DNA of 64,000 nucleotides from Psychrobacillus sp048572895 (GTDB lineage: Bacteria; Bacillota; Bacilli; Bacillales_A; Planococcaceae), in contig NZ_CP183878.1 in NCBI RefSeq assembly GCF_048572895.1, positions 2,294,001 to 2,358,000 on the forward strand, written 5' to 3'. Under the pieces are notes generated by a model that saw only the letters and a program-made list of their open reading frames with translations, had not been told where the DNA came from and ran no database searches. This document shows, piece by piece, positions 25,806 to 34,459 of this stretch. Position 1 is the stretch's first letter. Every line of letters begins with the position of its first letter. The position numbers were made by a program, and so were the translations under genes.

Positions 25806-26440
25806 TAAAGGTCAAAACCTGTTTCTACAGTTTTCAGTAGGCTTTGAACAGACGAGTCGTTATATTATTACCGATTGATTTTTAAAGAAGCAGTTAATTT
25901 GTAGGAGTTCATCTGTCCGTCGCCCTCCTACAAATTTTAGAAACAGGTTAGAGCCTTTTGGATAACTAGAGAAAAGATACTTTCTTTCAAATAGAACAAG
26001 CGCACGAAGAAACAATTTCTGGTGCTTCTCCTTTTTTATTAAGTAAAGACTTATCATTCTTCTAAATCCCACTATTCTAAAATAAATTTCCTAACTTAAT
26101 TCCTCATTTAATAGGTGATAACTAGGATGATGATGCTATTATTACTACATTTAACTTAAACAAATCCTATCATCTAAGCGACGGCTATGCTAACTTTTAT
26201 TGTCGAGCACTACTTCCTATATTGATCATAGTGGAAGGGGGCGACTCAGGATGAGCTAGATACATGAAACATCACAGGCGAACGCGCAAGCGTCGGTGTT
26301 GGTTCATCGCTCACCCTGCGGAGGCCAACAAAATGTTAGTCACGAAGGCGTTGCGATCGCGAGGCAACGCTCTTAGCCTTTGTTCCTTTGCATAAAACGA
26401 AAATAAGCAGTATCAATGATTGTATAGAGCTTATTTGAAT
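25806..26440 (+). repeat. Composite intergenic repeat, copy 3 (inner hairpin lost)
   Basis: The gap between acd and gntP (25708-26501) has no gene. The copy starts GGTCAAAACCTGTTTCTAC and retains TTACCGATTGATTTTTAAAGAAGC, but jumps from there to GTCCGTCGCCCTCCTAC: the T-tailed inner stem seen in copies 1, 2 and 4 is deleted. Block B (about 26222-26330) ends in GCTCACCCTGCGG and is joined to another hairpin, GGCGTTGC-GATCGCGA-GGCAACGC (about 26347-26371), not present in copy 2. Confidence 0.82.
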
Positions 26441-26501
26441 CTTTCAAAAAATGCCTTCCTATCCTACTAAACAGTAGAATAGAAAAGCAGATATAAGAGA
26501 A

Positions 26502-27839
26502 TTATATAAACAAGCTAAGTAATAACACGACTCCTAATCCTACAATAGAGTTGGTGAATAGAAGAAGTCCCCATGTTTTAAACGTGTCTTTAATAGATAA
26601 GTTGAAATACTCTTTAAACAACCAAAAGGATGCATCATTTACATGTGTGATAGTGTTACTTCCTGCTGCAGTTGCTAAAACCATTAGTACTGGATTAACG
26701 TCAAACGTATGTATAAGTGGACCTACTATTCCTGCTGCAGTAATAGCAGAAACAACGCCTGTCCCAGTTGCAATACGAAGAATCGCTGTAATTAACCATG
26801 CCATGATCAGTGGAGATACACTAGTATTTTGCATCATTCCAGCGATAAAATCACCAATACCTGTATCCAAAATGATTTGCTTGAATGCCCCACCAGCACC
26901 AACTATGAATACAATCATTGCAATTCCTTCAATAGCTCCAGAGAACGAACCCATCACATCTTTCATGGATCTGCCCCTTCTTGTACCGAAAACATAAATC
27001 GATACTAGCACGGCAAGAATCATACTAATTTCAGCACTACCAAAGAAATTAACAACTTGAGAGAATGTTGACTCTTTAGCAACAAAAATATTGATGATAG
27101 TAGCTGCAGTAATAATAATTGCTGGTAATAAAGGAACTATTAAACTAACTGCAAATCCAGGCATTTCATCTTCTGAAAATTGTTTTGATTTTTTCAAAAG
27201 TGGTGGAATAGGTAAATCCAGATTCCGCAACATTCTTGGCAAGATAATACCAGCACAAATAACGGATGGAACTACCACAACAATACCTAAAATATATACC
27301 ATTCCCATATCAGCACCATAAGCATTTACAAGTGCAGTTGGCCCTGGTTGTGGCGGGAAAATACTATGCGCCATCGTTGCGGCAGCTACCATCGTCATCC
27401 CTAATCGTAAATAGGGTATTTTCGCTTCAATGGCAATACTTATAACGAGCGGTGCTAGAATGATAAATGCCACTTCATAAAAAACGGAAACTCCAAATAT
27501 AGAACCTACAATTAATATCGCCCATTCAACATTCTTTACTCCAAATTTATTCAGTAAGGTGGATGCTACACGTTGAGCAGCCCCTGAATCTACCATTAAT
27601 TTCCCTAGTACAGCACCCATACCAATAATTATTGCTAAACTTCCTAATGTCCCGCCAAATCCAGTTTTTATAGATAAAATTACTGCGTCTAATGTTAAAC
27701 CATTTAATATACCTACTAAAATAGCAACAATTAATAGAGCCAAAACACTATTTAGTTTTACAACTATATTTAGATATAGTAAAAGTGCCACCCCTAGTAC
27801 TACCCAGATTATTGGAGCGTATTCGATAAACCAATCCAT
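26502..27839 (-). CDS. gntP: GntP-family gluconate/sugar-acid:H+ symporter
   Basis: A 445-residue permease with about 12 hydrophobic segments; the family signatures GFGGTLGSLAIIIGMGAVLGKLMVDSGAAQRVA, HSIFPPQPGPTA (about 158-169) and the C-terminal SNTITHVNDASFWLFKEYF are intact. GntP proteins import gluconate and related sugar acids by proton symport; lying behind kdgR-like, uxuB, uxuA, eda and kdgK, this copy most likely imports a hexuronate, fructuronate/mannonate or KDG. It is the last gene of the cluster, 85 bases after the regulator. Substrate is inference. Confidence 0.88.
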   Translation of the reverse strand: MDWFIEYAPIIWVVLGVALLLYLNIVVKLNSVLALLIVAILVGILNGLTLDAVILSIKTGFGGTLGSLAIIIGMGAVLGKLMVDSGAAQRVASTLLNKFGVKNVEWAILIVGSIFGVSVFYEVAFIILAPLVISIAIEAKIPYLRLGMTMVAAATMAHSIFPPQPGPTALVNAYGADMGMVYILGIVVVVPSVICAGIILPRMLRNLDLPIPPLLKKSKQFSEDEMPGFAVSLIVPLLPAIIITAATIINIFVAKESTFSQVVNFFGSAEISMILAVLVSIYVFGTRRGRSMKDVMGSFSGAIEGIAMIVFIVGAGGAFKQIILDTGIGDFIAGMMQNTSVSPLIMAWLITAILRIATGTGVVSAITAAGIVGPLIHTFDVNPVLMVLATAAGSNTITHVNDASFWLFKEYFNLSIKDTFKTWGLLLFTNSIVGLGVVLLLSLFI

Positions 27840-27924
27840 ATTTATTTCCCCTAACCCTTTTCAATTTTCATTGAGATGATTTTATAACATGTATAGATTA
27901 TCCTTGCCTATAATTCTTTTAAAA

Positions 27925-28929
27925 CTAATAGGATTCTCGGGAATTTAAAGTTGCTTTTAAACGATAAATCCCGTTCCCATCCACCCCTTGGTCTTGATTA
28001 ATTTGATTTAACAATAGATTTACCGCTTGATTTGCCATTTCCACGGTTGGTTGAGAAATTGTAGAAATCGTTGGAGTGAAAAAGCTTGCGAACGATACTT
28101 CATCAATTCCAATTACTGCTATGTCTTCTGGAATCTTTAAATCATGTTGTTTGATATAACTCAATACATCGATTAAGACCCGATCGTTCCCAGCTATAAT
28201 CGCATCAGGTGGCGCACTTAATTGAAATAATTCATTTAAAGCTAAATTTAATTTATCTATGTCTGGAGATTTGATATAATCAGCCACTACTGGCATATTT
28301 AAATCCTCTAACGCCTTCTTGTAGCCTTGTATTCTTTCTACACGAGGACTAATATTTCGAATGATTGAAGTAGTTATAATGGATATACGTTTATAGCCCT
28401 TTTCAACTAAACTTTCTACGGCAAGCTTTGAAGCGTCCATGTTATCAAGCATAACGGTTGGTATGTCCATTTCATCAATCATTCTATCCATGAATACTAG
28501 TGGCACGTTTTGGCTAATCATTTCTTTATATAAATCTACATTACCGCCTGTGGGGAAGATGATAAAACCGTCGACCTGTTTGGCCATCAACATTTCAATA
28601 TAATTTCTTTCTTTTTCCGGTTCATCATCTGCATTACAAACAATAATATGAAAACCCTGTTGTTGAAAATTATTTTCTATTGCGCGAATAATTTGAGTCG
28701 AAAATGTATGAAGAATATTAGCTACAATGACTCCAACCGTAAAAGTCGATTTTTGTTTTAAGCTTCGAGCAACAATATTTGGTCTATAATTTAGTTCTTT
28801 TATAGTTTTTTCTATTTTTTTTCGTGTTGTCTCGCTCATATATTCATATCGTTTATTTAAATATTGAGATACAGTACTTTTAGAAACTTGTGCATGGTTT
28901 GCTACATCCGCAATCGTAATGTTTTTCAT
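27925..28929 (-). CDS. kdgR: LacI-family regulator, KdgR-like
   Basis: A 334-residue repressor with an N-terminal HTH (ITIADVANHAQVSKSTVSQYLNKRYEYMSE, about 4-32; recognition helix SKSTVSQYL), hinge helix (NIVARSLKQK) and a periplasmic-binding-like effector domain (TVGVIVANI ... ISTISQPTVEMANQAVNLLL). Among LacI proteins it most resembles KdgR, which controls 2-keto-3-deoxygluconate genes in Bacillus. It lies five bases after uxuB inside the operon and would bind the two CG-centred operators before kdgK. The effector (probably KDG) is inferred. Confidence 0.8.
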   Translation of the reverse strand: MKNITIADVANHAQVSKSTVSQYLNKRYEYMSETTRKKIEKTIKELNYRPNIVARSLKQKSTFTVGVIVANILHTFSTQIIRAIENNFQQQGFHIIVCNADDEPEKERNYIEMLMAKQVDGFIIFPTGGNVDLYKEMISQNVPLVFMDRMIDEMDIPTVMLDNMDASKLAVESLVEKGYKRISIITTSIIRNISPRVERIQGYKKALEDLNMPVVADYIKSPDIDKLNLALNELFQLSAPPDAIIAGNDRVLIDVLSYIKQHDLKIPEDIAVIGIDEVSFASFFTPTISTISQPTVEMANQAVNLLLNQINQDQGVDGNGIYRLKATLNSRESY

Positions 28930-28934
28930 AATGC

Positions 28935-29771
28935 TTATACCCCTGAGTAAGCCATAAAACCACCATCAACAGCCATAGTTGTACCAGTAACAAATGACGA
29001 ATATGATTCATCAACTAGAAATAACAATGCTCCTAGTAATTCTTCAGGCTTACCAAATTTCTTCATAGGTGTAGCGTCCATAATTTTCTTAGATCTTGCT
29101 GTATAATTGCCGTTTTCATCAAGCAATAAATCTTTATTTTGTGTAGTTACAAAAAATCCAGGTGCGATTGAATTTACACGTAATCCGGCTTCTGCAAAAT
29201 GAACAGCCATCCACATTGTAAAATTATTAATAGATGCTTTTGCTGCACTATATGCCGGAATCTTGGTTAACGGCGCATATGAACTCATTGATGAGATATT
29301 GATAATAGTCGGAGATTCTGCCTTTAATAGTTCTTTACCAAAAACTTGGCTCGGTAGAAATGTACCTGTAAAATTCAAAGAAAAGACATCTGAAAACCCA
29401 TTTTCGTCTAGATCAAAGAATGATTTACCTGCAGCATCTTCTTCGTATTTTTCAGGTCCCGTAATCGCATCTGGGTGGTTACCACCCGCTCCATTAATCA
29501 GAATATCTACTCGGCCAAATTGCGCTAAAACAGTTTTTTTAGCTCGAACAAGAGACTCACGATTCAATACATCCGTTTCTATAGCAATCGCAATTCCACC
29601 ATTAGATGTAATTTCGTCTGCTATCTTTTGACCCTTCTCAGCAGTTCTGTTCAAAATTGCAATTTTCACACCATGACGCACTAACTCAACGGCCATTCTT
29701 GAGCATAATACACCGCCGCCTCCTGTTATTACAGCAACGCGACCATTTAGATTTTCATGAATTGGAATCAT
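28935..29771 (-). CDS. uxuB: SDR-type D-fructuronate/D-mannonate oxidoreductase
   Basis: NAD(P)-dependent short-chain dehydrogenase interconverting D-fructuronate and D-mannonate. The 278 residues show the cofactor motif TGGGGVLCSRMA (about 16-27), NGAGG (about 92), and the catalytic SSMSS...YSAAK (Tyr about 170, Lys 174), with the extended loop GNHPDAITGPEKYEED found in the SDR-type UxuB of Bacillus (YjmF), which is unrelated to the long-chain UxuB of E. coli. It overlaps uxuA by ATGA, which supports the assignment over a generic SDR. Confidence 0.85.
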   Translation of the reverse strand: MIPIHENLNGRVAVITGGGGVLCSRMAVELVRHGVKIAILNRTAEKGQKIADEITSNGGIAIAIETDVLNRESLVRAKKTVLAQFGRVDILINGAGGNHPDAITGPEKYEEDAAGKSFFDLDENGFSDVFSLNFTGTFLPSQVFGKELLKAESPTIINISSMSSYAPLTKIPAYSAAKASINNFTMWMAVHFAEAGLRVNSIAPGFFVTTQNKDLLLDENGNYTARSKKIMDATPMKKFGKPEELLGALLFLVDESYSSFVTGTTMAVDGGFMAYSGV

Positions 29772-30841
29772 TTTGTTACCTCCTTTTTCGCTTCAAAAGC
29801 ATCCCATAGTCCAAGCAAATACATAATACCTAGAGCTCGATCATACAAGCCATAGCCAGGACGACAAACCTCTCCCCAAATATGACGACCGTGGTCTGGT
29901 CTAACATAACCTTCGTAATTTTGTTTATTTAGCTCTTCCACTACACCTTTTACATCAATTGAACCATCCGTTGTATAATGCGAAGTTTCAGTAAAGTTAC
30001 CGTTTTCATAAATTTTCACGTTTCGAATATGTGAAAACGGTGAGCGTGCTGCGTATTTTCTAGCAACTTGGACCATATCATTTTCCGGATTTGCACCCAT
30101 CGAACCAGTGCACATTGTAAATCCGTTAGATGATGAAGCCGAAATAGCAATTAGTTTTTCATAGCTTTTTTCCCCAGTGATAATACGTGGCAGACCAAAA
30201 ATTGAATATGGAGGATCATCCGGATGAATGGCCATTTTAATACCAGCTTCCTCTGCTACAGGGAGAATTTCATTCAAAAAGTAGGCTAGGTTATCCCAAA
30301 GCTTAGCCTCATCTACTTCCTTATATGCTTCGAATAATTCAGCAATATGAGCCATTCTTTCTGGTTCCCATCCAGGTAGAGATAAGTCAGATGATTCATT
30401 AACTGTTCTAACTAATTCTTGAGGATCCAAATTCTCCACTTTTGTTTTCTCAAAAAACAATGCAGTTGATCCATCTTCAAGTGGGTGGAACATTTCCGTA
30501 CGTGTCCAGTCGAATATTGGCATGAAATTATAACAAATTACCTTTACTCCATATTCACCTAGATTTCGAATTGATTGCTTGTAGTTCTCAATATATTGAT
30601 CACGTTCTGCGTTTCCTAATTTAATAGATTCATGGACATTCACACTTTCAACAACGTCGGTATGAAAACCAAATGAATTTATATAATCGATTTCCTCTTT
30701 AATTTCTTCTTTGTCCCACACTTCTCCAGCAGGCTTTTGATGAAGAGCCCATACGATTCCTTTAACACCAGGAATTTGTTTAATATTTTCGAGTGTTACT
30801 GTATCATTACCTCTTCCGTACCAACGAAAAGTCATATTCAT
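29768..30841 (-). CDS. uxuA: D-mannonate dehydratase
   Basis: Dehydrates D-mannonate to 2-keto-3-deoxygluconate, metal-dependent. The 357-residue product matches UxuA: N-terminal MTFRWYGRGNDTVTLENIKQIPGVKGIVWAL, HPDDPP (about 202) in the active site, TMCTGSMGA, FSHIRNVK and RPDHGRHIWGE near the C-terminus, with conserved His/Cys/Asp metal ligands. It starts within the operon 16 bases after eda and overlaps uxuB. Confidence 0.95.
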   Translation of the reverse strand: MNMTFRWYGRGNDTVTLENIKQIPGVKGIVWALHQKPAGEVWDKEEIKEEIDYINSFGFHTDVVESVNVHESIKLGNAERDQYIENYKQSIRNLGEYGVKVICYNFMPIFDWTRTEMFHPLEDGSTALFFEKTKVENLDPQELVRTVNESSDLSLPGWEPERMAHIAELFEAYKEVDEAKLWDNLAYFLNEILPVAEEAGIKMAIHPDDPPYSIFGLPRIITGEKSYEKLIAISASSSNGFTMCTGSMGANPENDMVQVARKYAARSPFSHIRNVKIYENGNFTETSHYTTDGSIDVKGVVEELNKQNYEGYVRPDHGRHIWGEVCRPGYGLYDRALGIMYLLGLWDAFEAKKEVTK

Positions 30842-30857
30842 GATTTACTCTCTCCTC

Positions 30858-31478
30858 TCACTTTTTACTAGCATCTATATACTTTTTACTTGCTTCCACA
30901 ACTGCTTCATATCCACCAGCTTTATAAGCTTTGTTCAAATCGCTTCCAACTCCTACTGCAACTGCGCCAGCATCAAGCCATTCCTGCATATTGTTAGCGT
31001 TAATGCCACCTGTCGGCATTATTTGTACATGTGGTAAAGGACCTTTCACTGATTTAATAAATGAAGGGTCAAAATTATTTGCAGGGAACAATTTCAAAAT
31101 ATCGCATCCTGCCTCTAACGCTTTTACCATCTCCCGAATTGTCATACATCCTGGTAAATATGGAATACCATATCTATTACAAACTTTTGCTACATCCTCA
31201 CTAAAATGCGGACTAACGACAAATTTTGCACCATATAAAATCGCATGTCGAGCTGTTTCTGCATCAAGTACTGTACCAGCACCTAAAACCGCATCTATTT
31301 CTTGAAGCTCTTCAAATGCATTTTGAACTTGAGGAGTTGTGTAGGTTAACTCAATAATTCGAATTCCACCTTCGACTGCAGCTTTTGTTAATTGAATTGC
31401 TTCCTCTGCGCTATTTCCTCTAATAACAGCAACTACTTTAGATTCAGTAACTTTTGCCAATGTTGAATATTTTGTCAT
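30858..31478 (-). CDS. eda: KDPG/KHG aldolase
   Basis: Class I aldolase cleaving 2-keto-3-deoxy-6-phosphogluconate to pyruvate and glyceraldehyde 3-phosphate. The 206 residues include the general base region RGNSAEEAIQL, GAGTVLDAETA (about 66-76), the phosphate and Schiff-base region ILKLFPANNFDPSF (Lys about 129) and the phosphate loop MPTGGIN. It follows kdgK by 14 bases and supplies the last step of the pathway encoded here. Confidence 0.95.
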   Translation of the reverse strand: MTKYSTLAKVTESKVVAVIRGNSAEEAIQLTKAAVEGGIRIIELTYTTPQVQNAFEELQEIDAVLGAGTVLDAETARHAILYGAKFVVSPHFSEDVAKVCNRYGIPYLPGCMTIREMVKALEAGCDILKLFPANNFDPSFIKSVKGPLPHVQIMPTGGINANNMQEWLDAGAVAVGVGSDLNKAYKAGGYEAVVEASKKYIDASKK

Positions 31479-31492
31479 TGTATATTTCCTCC

Positions 31493-32449
31493 TTATCGCT
31501 CAATCACTTTCTCATTTCGAATAAAAGCAAGTACTTCCGACAGTTCAGGAAGTCCCTCATTGTCTCCGGAAACGGTTGTTACAAGTGCCCCTACTCCATT
31601 TGCGAATTTCAGTCTCTCGTTTGGTTCATAGGCATGAAGGTATGAATAGATATATCCAGCATCAAAGCCGTCTCCTGCTCCAACTGTATCTATTGGATTC
31701 ACTTTAAATGCCTCTTCTATATACCAATTGTTATTTGTGTATACTCTTGCACCATTACCACCATCTTTTATAACTAACTGTGAAATCTCAAAGCGTTTCG
31801 CGCATTCAACCAAAGCCTGCTCTGTTGAAGTACCAATGATCATCTCAATCTCATCTAATCCAGTAAGTAGTATATCTACATAGGGGAAAATATCCATATA
31901 TGCTTCCGTTGCTTCTTCAATAGTCCACAGTTTCAATCTTATATTTGGATCAAACGAAACCGGAATATTATTTTGTTTAGCTAGAGTTAGTACTTTTTTC
32001 GTTATGTCTAAATTTTTTGGATCGATAGCAAGGAAAACACCAGTCAAGTGAACAAGATCTATTCCTTCAAGCATTTGTTCCGTAATATCATTAGGTTCCA
32101 TTGTTAGTATTGGAGACTGGTATCGGTAGTAAAAGGTTTTACCTGATCCGTCTTCGCGAATTTCTTTAAAATTCAAGGATGTAGGATAACCCTCGACCAA
32201 TTTCACTTCAGAGACATCAATACCCTCTCCACGTGCAAAATTATAGATAACTCTTCCAAACTCATCGCCACCTAGGCGACTTACCCACTTAGAATTCAGT
32301 CCGAGTCGAGCACAGCCTATAGCAAAGTTCAGTTCAGCTCCTCCAACCTTTCTAGTAAATGTCGGTACATATCTCATTGGTCCTGTTACCGAAGGATTAA
32401 ATGTGATTAAAGCATCGCCCAAAGTTAGTACTCCAAAATTTTTATCCAT
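31493..32449 (-). CDS. kdgK: 2-keto-3-deoxygluconate kinase
   Basis: PfkB-family sugar kinase phosphorylating KDG at C6. The 318 residues show GGAELNFAIGCARLG (about 37-51), the N-terminal sugar-binding block and the C-terminal anion-hole motif DTVGAGDGFDAGY with catalytic Asp (about 255). First gene of the catabolic operon, behind twin operators and a SigA-type promoter. Within PfkB kinases the genetic context makes KdgK more likely than fructokinase or ribokinase. Confidence 0.9.
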   Translation of the reverse strand: MDKNFGVLTLGDALITFNPSVTGPMRYVPTFTRKVGGAELNFAIGCARLGLNSKWVSRLGGDEFGRVIYNFARGEGIDVSEVKLVEGYPTSLNFKEIREDGSGKTFYYRYQSPILTMEPNDITEQMLEGIDLVHLTGVFLAIDPKNLDITKKVLTLAKQNNIPVSFDPNIRLKLWTIEEATEAYMDIFPYVDILLTGLDEIEMIIGTSTEQALVECAKRFEISQLVIKDGGNGARVYTNNNWYIEEAFKVNPIDTVGAGDGFDAGYIYSYLHAYEPNERLKFANGVGALVTTVSGDNEGLPELSEVLAFIRNEKVIER

Positions 32450-32476
32450 TGACTCTGCTCCCTATAAATAATTTTA

Positions 32477-32536
32477 TAAATCGGTTTAGTAAATCGGTTT
32501 ATAATGATTATATATTGAAAGGGTTTTCAATTTCAA
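32477..32536 (-). promoter_or_regulatory. Promoter, twin LacI-type operators and cre-like site of the kdgK operon
   Basis: On the minus strand TTGAAA (32536-32531) and TATAAT (32512-32507) are 18 bp apart. Downstream, TAAATCGGTTTA occurs twice (32477-32488 and 32490-32501), a CG-centred near-palindrome typical of LacI-family operators, where a repressor would block transcription. Within the spacer, TTGAAAGGGTTTTCAA (32515-32530) resembles a CcpA cre site but lacks the central CG. Confidence 0.65.
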
Positions 32537-32573
32537 GTATTATTTACAATTGTTCGTTAACTTTTTATATTAA

Positions 32574-32620
32574 AAAAACGTCAACAATCAATCACAAATG
32601 TGAATAATTGTTGACGTTTA
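32574..32620 (-). terminator. Terminator of the membrane protein gene at 32664
   Basis: AACGTCAACAAT pairs with ATTGTTGACGTT across a 16-20 base loop, with T7 on the minus strand; it separates this gene from the kdg operon promoter. Confidence 0.8.
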
Positions 32621-32663
32621 AAGGATTTTGTCGATTTAATTAGAGAGTTGAATTGCGAATAAA

Positions 32664-33221
32664 TTAGTTGAAAATAAAATAACCAATAATTAACACCAGG
32701 CCTAATATACCTGAAATACTAAAATATACTAGCTTCAGCAGTAATCCAGAAAATAGCCATAACAAACAATTCCCGAAGATTAAACCGATTAATATTAATG
32801 GGTTATCCCCAAAATAAACATCCCATATTTTAAAGGATAATGCTAATAATAAAAGAGCAGAAAATACAAACAGTAATGGAGCCATCACTGATTTGTTTCT
32901 TACTAGTTTAATAGCTATGTATAAAAAGGACAGAATAGCAATTGCAACAAGAATAATAGGTATAAAAATTGCGGTTGTCACGATAAACATAGATGCTAAT
33001 AAAAGTACGGTTAATAAACCGACTATTATATACAATATTATTTTATTTTTTTGTTTGTTTGCTAATACTGCCTTAGATGAATTCTCCACTTGTTCATCTT
33101 CTTGATTTTCTCCTTGGGCGTATAATGCTAAAAGAAAATCACAATAATGTTCGGGTAGTAGTCTGTTTTTTTTCCAAAAAGCAATTTCATTCATAATAAT
33201 TTGCTTTCGCTGCAGCGACAT
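32664..33221 (-). CDS. Predicted multipass membrane protein of unknown function
   Basis: From ATG 33221 (AGAGGA six bases upstream; an in-frame ATG at 33239 is less well placed) the product has 185 residues: a soluble N-terminal part of about 55 residues (MSLQRKQIIMNEIAFWKKNRLLPEHYCDFLLALYAQG), then about six closely packed hydrophobic segments, and no charged catalytic motif. The N-terminal block looks like the 'I..W....LLP..Y..yLl.LY' module of some DUF2157-like proteins. I do not recognise the family with confidence. It lies between the kdg cluster and sigA, both sides terminated, so it is its own transcript. Confidence 0.7.
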   Translation of the reverse strand: MSLQRKQIIMNEIAFWKKNRLLPEHYCDFLLALYAQGENQEDEQVENSSKAVLANKQKNKIILYIIVGLLTVLLLASMFIVTTAIFIPIILVAIAILSFLYIAIKLVRNKSVMAPLLFVFSALLLLALSFKIWDVYFGDNPLILIGLIFGNCLLWLFSGLLLKLVYFSISGILGLVLIIGYFIFN

Positions 33222-33275
33222 ATCTAGTCCTCTTTTCATCTGGTTAAACCAGTATTATAGATTCATAGAATATAG

Positions 33276-33301
33276 AAAAAGACATCCACAGTGGATGTCT
33301 T
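33276..33301 (-). terminator. Terminator of dnaG-sigA
   Basis: AGACATCCA / TGGATGTCT with a three-base loop (33280-33300) followed by T5 on the minus strand, six bases after the sigA stop. Confidence 0.88.
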
Positions 33302-33306
33302 CCATA

Positions 33307-34431
33307 CTATTCTAAAAAGTCTTTCAGACGTTTACTTCTAGACGGGTGACGCAGTTTTCTTAGTGCTTTTGCCTCGATTTGACGAATACGCTCACGCGTA
33401 ACTCCAAATACTTTACCTACCTCTTCAAGCGTTCTCGTACGACCATCATCCAGACCGAAACGCAAGCGTAATACGTTTTCTTCTCTGTCTGTAAGAGTAT
33501 CCAATACATCTTCCAATTGCTCTTTCAGGAGCTCATAAGCTGCATGATCAGAAGGAGACTGTGCATCTGCATCTTCTATAAAATCGCCTAAATGAGAATC
33601 ATCCTCTTCCCCAATAGGAGTTTCTAAAGAAACAGGTTCTTGAGCAATTTTTAATATTTCTCGAACTTTTTCTGCTGGTAAGTCCATTTCTTCTCCAATT
33701 TCTTCTGGTGAAGGTTCACGACCTAAATCTTGCAATAATTGGCGTTGCACGCGAATTAATTTGTTTATTGTTTCGACCATATGCACGGGAATACGGATTG
33801 TTCTAGCTTGGTCTGCGATTGCACGTGTGATTGCTTGACGAATCCACCATGTTGCATAAGTACTAAATTTGAATCCTTTACGATGATCAAATTTCTCTAC
33901 AGCTTTGATAAGCCCCATATTACCTTCTTGGATAAGGTCTAAAAATAGCATGCCACGCCCAACATAACGTTTAGCAATACTTACAACTAATCGAAGGTTT
34001 GCTTCCGCTAGACGTTTTCTAGCTTCTTCATCCCCTTGCTCAATACGTTCAGCTAGGGCAACCTCTTCAGAAGCTTTTAGTAAGTCTACTCGCCCTATTT
34101 CCTTCAAGTACATACGAACGGGGTCATTAATCTTGACTCCAGGTGGTACACTTAAATCATTTAAATCAAAGGTCTCTTCTTTCCCTTTCATTAAACGATC
34201 CAAATCTTCTTCATCACCATCTTTACGGCTAAGTTCAATATTTCTACCTTCAAGATTGTCGATGAACTCTTCGATTTGATCAGATTCAAGTTCGAAATGA
34301 GCTAATTTTTCTGCAATATCATGATATGTCAACTCACCATTTTTTTTACCTAACTCGATTAATTGTTTTTTTGCCTCTTCTAATGATAATTCAATATCTG
34401 ATTCTTTTGTACGTTCGGACTTGTCCGCCAT
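33307..34431 (-). CDS. sigA: Primary sigma factor SigA (RpoD)
   Basis: Housekeeping sigma factor of RNA polymerase. The 374 residues contain an N-terminal region 1.1, region 1.2 (DPVRMYLKEIGRVDLLKASEE, about 105-125), region 2 with the -10 reading helix (FKFSTYATWWIRQAITRAIADQARTIRIPVHM region, about 195-226), region 3, and region 4.2 HTH (TLEEVGKVFGVTRERIRQIEAKALRKLRH) that reads -35. Length and sequence are those of Bacillus SigA. It follows dnaG by 28 bases in the conserved macromolecular-synthesis operon. Confidence 0.97.
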   Translation of the reverse strand: MADKSERTKESDIELSLEEAKKQLIELGKKNGELTYHDIAEKLAHFELESDQIEEFIDNLEGRNIELSRKDGDEEDLDRLMKGKEETFDLNDLSVPPGVKINDPVRMYLKEIGRVDLLKASEEVALAERIEQGDEEARKRLAEANLRLVVSIAKRYVGRGMLFLDLIQEGNMGLIKAVEKFDHRKGFKFSTYATWWIRQAITRAIADQARTIRIPVHMVETINKLIRVQRQLLQDLGREPSPEEIGEEMDLPAEKVREILKIAQEPVSLETPIGEEDDSHLGDFIEDADAQSPSDHAAYELLKEQLEDVLDTLTDREENVLRLRFGLDDGRTRTLEEVGKVFGVTRERIRQIEAKALRKLRHPSRSKRLKDFLE

Positions 34432-34459
34432 AAGAATTCCTCCTTTTACTACCGGATAG

